DNA from: Ruminococcus flavefaciens
GTDB taxonomy: Bacteria; Bacillota; Clostridia; Oscillospirales; Ruminococcaceae
NCBI GenBank assembly: GCA_902792495.1
Contig: CADBAC010000053.1
Coordinates: forward strand, 1-11,016
Length of the DNA stretch: 11,016 bases
Direction: 5' to 3'
The position numbers and the translations under genes were made by a program. The notes below the pieces were generated by a model, which was not told where the DNA came from, ran no database searches, and saw nothing but the letters and a program-made list of their open reading frames with translations. Positions 8,531-11,016 of this stretch are shown in pieces. The stretch's first letter is position 1; every line of letters begins with the position of its first letter.

Positions 8531-8563
8531 TAAAAAATAGAGGCAGCATTTACATACTGCCTC
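8531..8563 (-). terminator. Intrinsic terminator or attenuator between scfA and scfB
   Basis: In the minus-strand RNA, GAGGCAGTA pairs with TGCTGCCTC (one U-G pair) around a six-base loop, followed by UAUUUUUU. It lies 23 nt after the scfA stop and 17 nt before the scfB start. Partial termination here would give many precursor peptides per maturase, as is usual in RiPP operons. Confidence 0.82.
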
Positions 8564-8585
8564 AGTGTCTTACCATAATATGGAC

Positions 8586-8723
8586 TTATCTCTCGCACTT
8601 CTGGTTAGCAACTGTGCATGAAGTCTTGCAAGCTGACTGACATGAAGCCTGGCACTTGCCGCAGCCGCCCTTCTTAGCAGATTCCTTGAGATTAGCCTTA
8701 TTGATAGTCTTGATATGTTTCAT
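8586..8723 (-). CDS. scfA: SCIFF ranthipeptide precursor, six cysteines in 45 residues
   Basis: This is a short gene for a 45-residue RiPP precursor. It begins MKHIKTINKANLKES, carries KKGG before the first cysteine, and has cysteines at 21, 24, 28, 32, 36 and 43 in a QSACKTSCT-containing core, ending CER. Six cysteines in 45 residues is the definition of the SCIFF family, and the next gene is its radical SAM maturase. From memory, the related CteA is bridged from Cys32 to Thr37; both residues are present here at those numbers. ATG at 8723 has GGAGG 8 nt upstream, and an extended -10 promoter lies about 50 nt upstream. The N-terminal about 20 residues are the likely leader. No peptidase or exporter gene is nearby. 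SCIFF products have been linked to signalling in some clostridia; the role here is unknown. Confidence 0.95.
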   Translation of the reverse strand: MKHIKTINKANLKESAKKGGCGKCQASCQSACKTSCTVANQKCER

Positions 8724-8776
8724 TTTATTATCCTCCGTAGGTATTTGCGGAACGTCTCCGCATAGTCATTGAATAC

Positions 8777-8805
8777 ATTATACCACATTTCCCGATACAA
8801 TGCAA
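8777..8805 (-). promoter_or_regulatory. Promoter of the scfAB operon
   Basis: On the minus strand TATAAT (8782-8777) is preceded by TGG, forming an extended -10. TTGCAT (8805-8800), a 3/6 match to the -35 consensus, lies 17 bp upstream. Initiation near 8770 gives a leader of about 47 nt. The weak -35 is compensated by the extended -10. Confidence 0.7.
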
Positions 8806-8812
8806 GACCTTT

Positions 8813-8840
8813 ACAGAAAATTTTTCTGTGAAAAATTTTC
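8813..8840. promoter_or_regulatory. AT-rich overlapping palindromes upstream of the scfA promoter
   Basis: ACAGAAAA-T-TTTTCTGT at 8813-8829 (8+1+8, perfect) overlaps a second perfect inverted repeat, GAAAATTTTT/AAAAATTTTC with a 5-nt spacer, at 8816-8840. They start 8 bp upstream of the -35 box. They could be an operator or an UP-like element; the A/T bias makes chance a real alternative. Confidence 0.35.
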
Positions 8841-9042
8841 AATTGAGAATTCAGAATTGAGAATGCAGAATTTTTGTGTTCGCTGACGCTCACGGTTCCG
8901 AATACAACAAACACACACGATTTGTTTTTCATGTGTGTTCAGGCGGATGATATCCGTCCCTACATTGTGGAACGCCGAGGGCGGCGTTCCCTACTCTCTG
9001 CTTTCTACTTTCTGATCTCTGCTTTCTGCTTTCTGAGATCAG
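8841..9042. repeat. Repeat debris between the ABC-F gene and scfA
   Basis: The stretch holds AATTGAGAATTCAGAATTGAG-type repeats (8841-8872), the inverse of the TTCTCAATTCTTCATT stretches in the tandem array. Next come a palindromic half-element ending CCCTACA (about 8942-8964) and a perfect 9-bp hairpin GGAACGCCG/CGGCGTTCC (8969-8990). A pyrimidine-rich run of CTTTCTG-like units (8991-9036) follows. An 8-bp inverted repeat, CTGATCTC/GAGATCAG (9012-9042), overlaps the ABC-F stop codon. No hairpin has a U-tract on the minus strand, so no intrinsic terminator is called. No ORF is supported. Confidence 0.6.
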
Positions 9043-10964
9043 CCTTCCATTTCTATAAGAAGCTCGAAGTTTTCGTCAATTTTCTGCTTCAGAGCGTCTA
9101 TCTCGGCACATTTACTGTTCATCAGTTCATAGTCGCTGTAGACTTCTTCCTTTGTTATCTCCTCGGATAGAGCGTCTATCTGCGCCTGTAATTCGTCGAT
9201 TTCCTTTTCAAGGCGGCGCATCTCGTTCTTACGTGCGGCATCGGCACTTCTCTGCTGCTTGCTGCGGTAGGTCTTTACCTGCTTGTCCTTTGCAGCTTCG
9301 GCAGCCTTTGCGAATTTCTCAGCATCTGCGATACGCTTCTGCTCGGCCTGCTCATCACGGAGAACATCCAGATATTTCTCGAAACCGTAGTTATGCTCAC
9401 GGTAGCCGCCGTCTGTCAGTTCAATAAGACGGTCAGCTATCTTGCTCAGCAGATAGCGGTCATGGGATACGAATATGATAGTTCCCGTGTACTCCTGAAG
9501 CGCTTCTTCAATGGCTTCCTTTGAGCTGAGGTCAAGATGGTTTGTCGGCTCATCGAGAATAAGGACATTGCCGTGCTCCTGCATCATGATAGCAAAACAA
9601 AGCTTTGCCCTCTCGCCGCCGCTGATGACTCCCGTTTCCTTGAAAACGTTCTCGCCGATAAGTCTCACCTGTGCAAGGAGACTTCTTACCTCCAGTTCAG
9701 ACATGGACGGATAGCGGCTGTGGAGTTCCTCCATAACGGTCAGTTCCTTATTAAGGTTAGTGCTTTCCTGCTCGAAATAGCTTATCTTGATATTGCTGTT
9801 CCAGCGCACCAGTCCCTTATGGGGAAGCTGCTCCTGTATGATCCGCAGCAGAGTTGATTTTCCTATGCCATTATCGCCGATGATACCGACTTTCTCCCCT
9901 CTGCGGACTTCAAAATCGATATTGTCAACAAGAGTTTTTCTCGCTGTGCCGTCACCAACAGCGATATCCACGCCCTTGACTTTCAGCACATCCAGCGGAG
10001 GTTCAACTCCGTATGTAAAGTGTATCTTCGCTGATTTCGTATCATGGAACGGCTTCTCGATACGCTCCATCTTTTCAAGCTGTTTTCTGCGGCTCTGTGC
10101 CATTTTCGTAGTGGACGCACGTACAAGATTTCGCGCAACATAGTCCTCCATCTGGGCTATCTGCTTCTGCTGCATCTCATATTCCTTTTCACGGCGGGCA
10201 TCGTTCTCCTCACGCTGACGCACAAAAGCGGTGTAGTTGCCCTTGTAGCGTGTAAGAGTTCCACGCTCTATCTCGCAGATGGACGTACAAAGGCGGTCGA
10301 GGAAGTAACGGTCATGTGATACTATCAGGACAGCTCCCTTGTAGCTGCGGAGGTAGTCCTCCAGCCACATTATGGTCTTGAAGTCAAGGTGGTTGGTAGG
10401 CTCGTCGAGGATGAGGAGATTGGGTTCTTCAAGGAGCAGACGGGAAATGCAGAGTCTCGTCTTTTCGCCGCCGCTGAATCCCGAAACTGTGCGGTTCAGC
10501 TCATCGCCCGTGAAGCCCATGCCGTTGAGGATGGTGCGTATCTTCACATCTGTGTTGTAGCCGTCGTTGGCCTCCACCCACGAAGAAAGCTGCTGATACT
10601 CGTCAGCGGCGGAGTTATCGCCCATCTCTATTTCTATCTCTATCTCACGGAGACGGTCAATAGCACGGTGGATAGGCGCAAAAACGCTTCTCATCTCCTC
10701 GATGACGGTGTTCTCGGAGTTGAGACCGCCCATCTGCTCCAGATATCCGATAGTGGTCTTGGACGCAAGAGAGACTATGCCGTCCTTTTCGGTGGTGCGG
10801 TCGGGATCAACAGAACCTGTGAGAATTTTCAGCAGTGTGGATTTTCCGCAGCCGTTGTTGCCCACCAGACCTATCTTGTCGCTCTCGTCGATGGTCAGCG
10901 AAACATTGTTCAGCACCTGATTGCCGTTGTAATACTTATTTATATTTATAAGGCTTGCAAGCAT
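9039..10964 (-). CDS. ABC-F family ATPase, YdiF/Uup-like
   Basis: This 641-residue soluble protein has two ATP-binding cassettes and no membrane segments, so it is not a transporter. Cassette 1 has Walker A GNNGCGKST (35-43), signature FSGGE (163-167), Walker B with catalytic E188, and H217. Cassette 2 has GDNGIGKST (363-371), ISGGE (447-451), E472 and H501. The charged helical linker typical of ABC-F proteins (about 245-315, with RASTTKMAQSRRKQLEKMER) reaches toward the ribosomal P site in studied members. A C-terminal coiled coil (about 538-641) resembles that of Uup and YdiF, and the length is about that of Bacillus YdiF. ABC-F proteins act on the ribosome, resolving stalls or, in some branches, protecting from antibiotics; the subgroup cannot be settled here. 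ATG at 10964 has AAAGGAAG about 6 nt upstream. It appears monocistronic. Confidence 0.93.
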   Translation of the reverse strand: MLASLININKYYNGNQVLNNVSLTIDESDKIGLVGNNGCGKSTLLKILTGSVDPDRTTEKDGIVSLASKTTIGYLEQMGGLNSENTVIEEMRSVFAPIHRAIDRLREIEIEIEMGDNSAADEYQQLSSWVEANDGYNTDVKIRTILNGMGFTGDELNRTVSGFSGGEKTRLCISRLLLEEPNLLILDEPTNHLDFKTIMWLEDYLRSYKGAVLIVSHDRYFLDRLCTSICEIERGTLTRYKGNYTAFVRQREENDARREKEYEMQQKQIAQMEDYVARNLVRASTTKMAQSRRKQLEKMERIEKPFHDTKSAKIHFTYGVEPPLDVLKVKGVDIAVGDGTARKTLVDNIDFEVRRGEKVGIIGDNGIGKSTLLRIIQEQLPHKGLVRWNSNIKISYFEQESTNLNKELTVMEELHSRYPSMSELEVRSLLAQVRLIGENVFKETGVISGGERAKLCFAIMMQEHGNVLILDEPTNHLDLSSKEAIEEALQEYTGTIIFVSHDRYLLSKIADRLIELTDGGYREHNYGFEKYLDVLRDEQAEQKRIADAEKFAKAAEAAKDKQVKTYRSKQQRSADAARKNEMRRLEKEIDELQAQIDALSEEITKEEVYSDYELMNSKCAEIDALKQKIDENFELLIEMEG

Positions 10965-10982
10965 TTTTATCTTCCTTTATCA

Positions 10983-11002
10983 TAATAATACACATTATTA
11001 TA
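10983..11002 (-). promoter_or_regulatory. Extended -10 box and overlapping palindrome of the ABC-F gene
   Basis: TATAAT at 11002-10997 is preceded by TGC, an extended -10. The -35 would fall just beyond the window. The perfect inverted repeat TAATAAT-acac-ATTATTA (10983-11000) overlaps the -10 and the expected start site, a position fit for a repressor, although it is purely A/T in its arms. Confidence 0.5.
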
Positions 11003-11016
11003 GCACATTTTTCGCT

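Noticed and set aside
8720..8932. 70-residue minus-strand ORF before scfA
   Set aside because: It covers repeats and the scfA promoter, overlaps the scfA start in another frame, and has no ribosome binding site or recognisable content.
8969..8990. Perfect GC-rich hairpin as terminator of the ABC-F gene
   Set aside because: No U-tract follows on the minus strand, and it fits the palindromic repeat family better.
9039..10964. ABC protein as exporter of the SCIFF peptide
   Set aside because: It has two fused cassettes, an ABC-F linker and no membrane segments or peptidase domain, so it is a ribosome-acting ABC-F protein.

Overview
The window looks like chromosomal DNA of a Clostridia member of the Ruminococcus/Oscillospiraceae type. 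The grounds are Firmicutes-style RpoB and RpoC sequences, strong AGGAGG ribosome binding sites, sigma-A-like promoters, a SCIFF ranthipeptide locus (a marker of Clostridia), and GC-rich palindromic intergenic repeats ending in TGTAGGG/CCCTACA. The genus is inferred from general resemblance and was not tested. Every protein gene lies on the minus strand, so the order of transcription is from high to low coordinates.

Layout from right to left. (1) 9039-10964: an ABC-F ATPase, with the -10 box of its promoter at the window edge. (2) 8724-9038: repeat debris, an AT-rich palindrome and the promoter for scfA. (3) 8586-8723: scfA, a 45-residue peptide with six cysteines. It is followed by an intrinsic terminator and then by scfB (7147-8514), the radical SAM/SPASM maturase that forms thioether bridges on that peptide. 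(4) 6591-7146: an imperfect tandem duplication of nested palindromic elements, ending exactly at the scfB stop codon. (5) 4567-6399: a coupled pair, an ECF-like sigma factor and a one-pass membrane protein that is probably its anti-sigma factor or sensor, closed by a strong terminator. (6) 390-4310: rpoB, driven by a promoter whose -35 box sits in that terminator. (7) 1-284: the start of rpoC, from a TTG codon.

Two features stand out. First, the rpoB leader carries a near-perfect sigma-A promoter on the opposite (plus) strand, facing the rpoB promoter. The terminator ends its transcript after about 83 nt, so a small noncoding RNA and/or transcriptional interference at rpoBC is predicted. Second, RpoB ends in a roughly 90-residue tail with 42 acidic residues and no Lys or Arg, resembling in composition the acidic tail of the Firmicutes delta subunit.

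The scfAB pair is a known class of RiPP system, and its precursor gene is short enough to be missed by a simple ORF search. No dedicated peptidase or exporter for it lies in the window.
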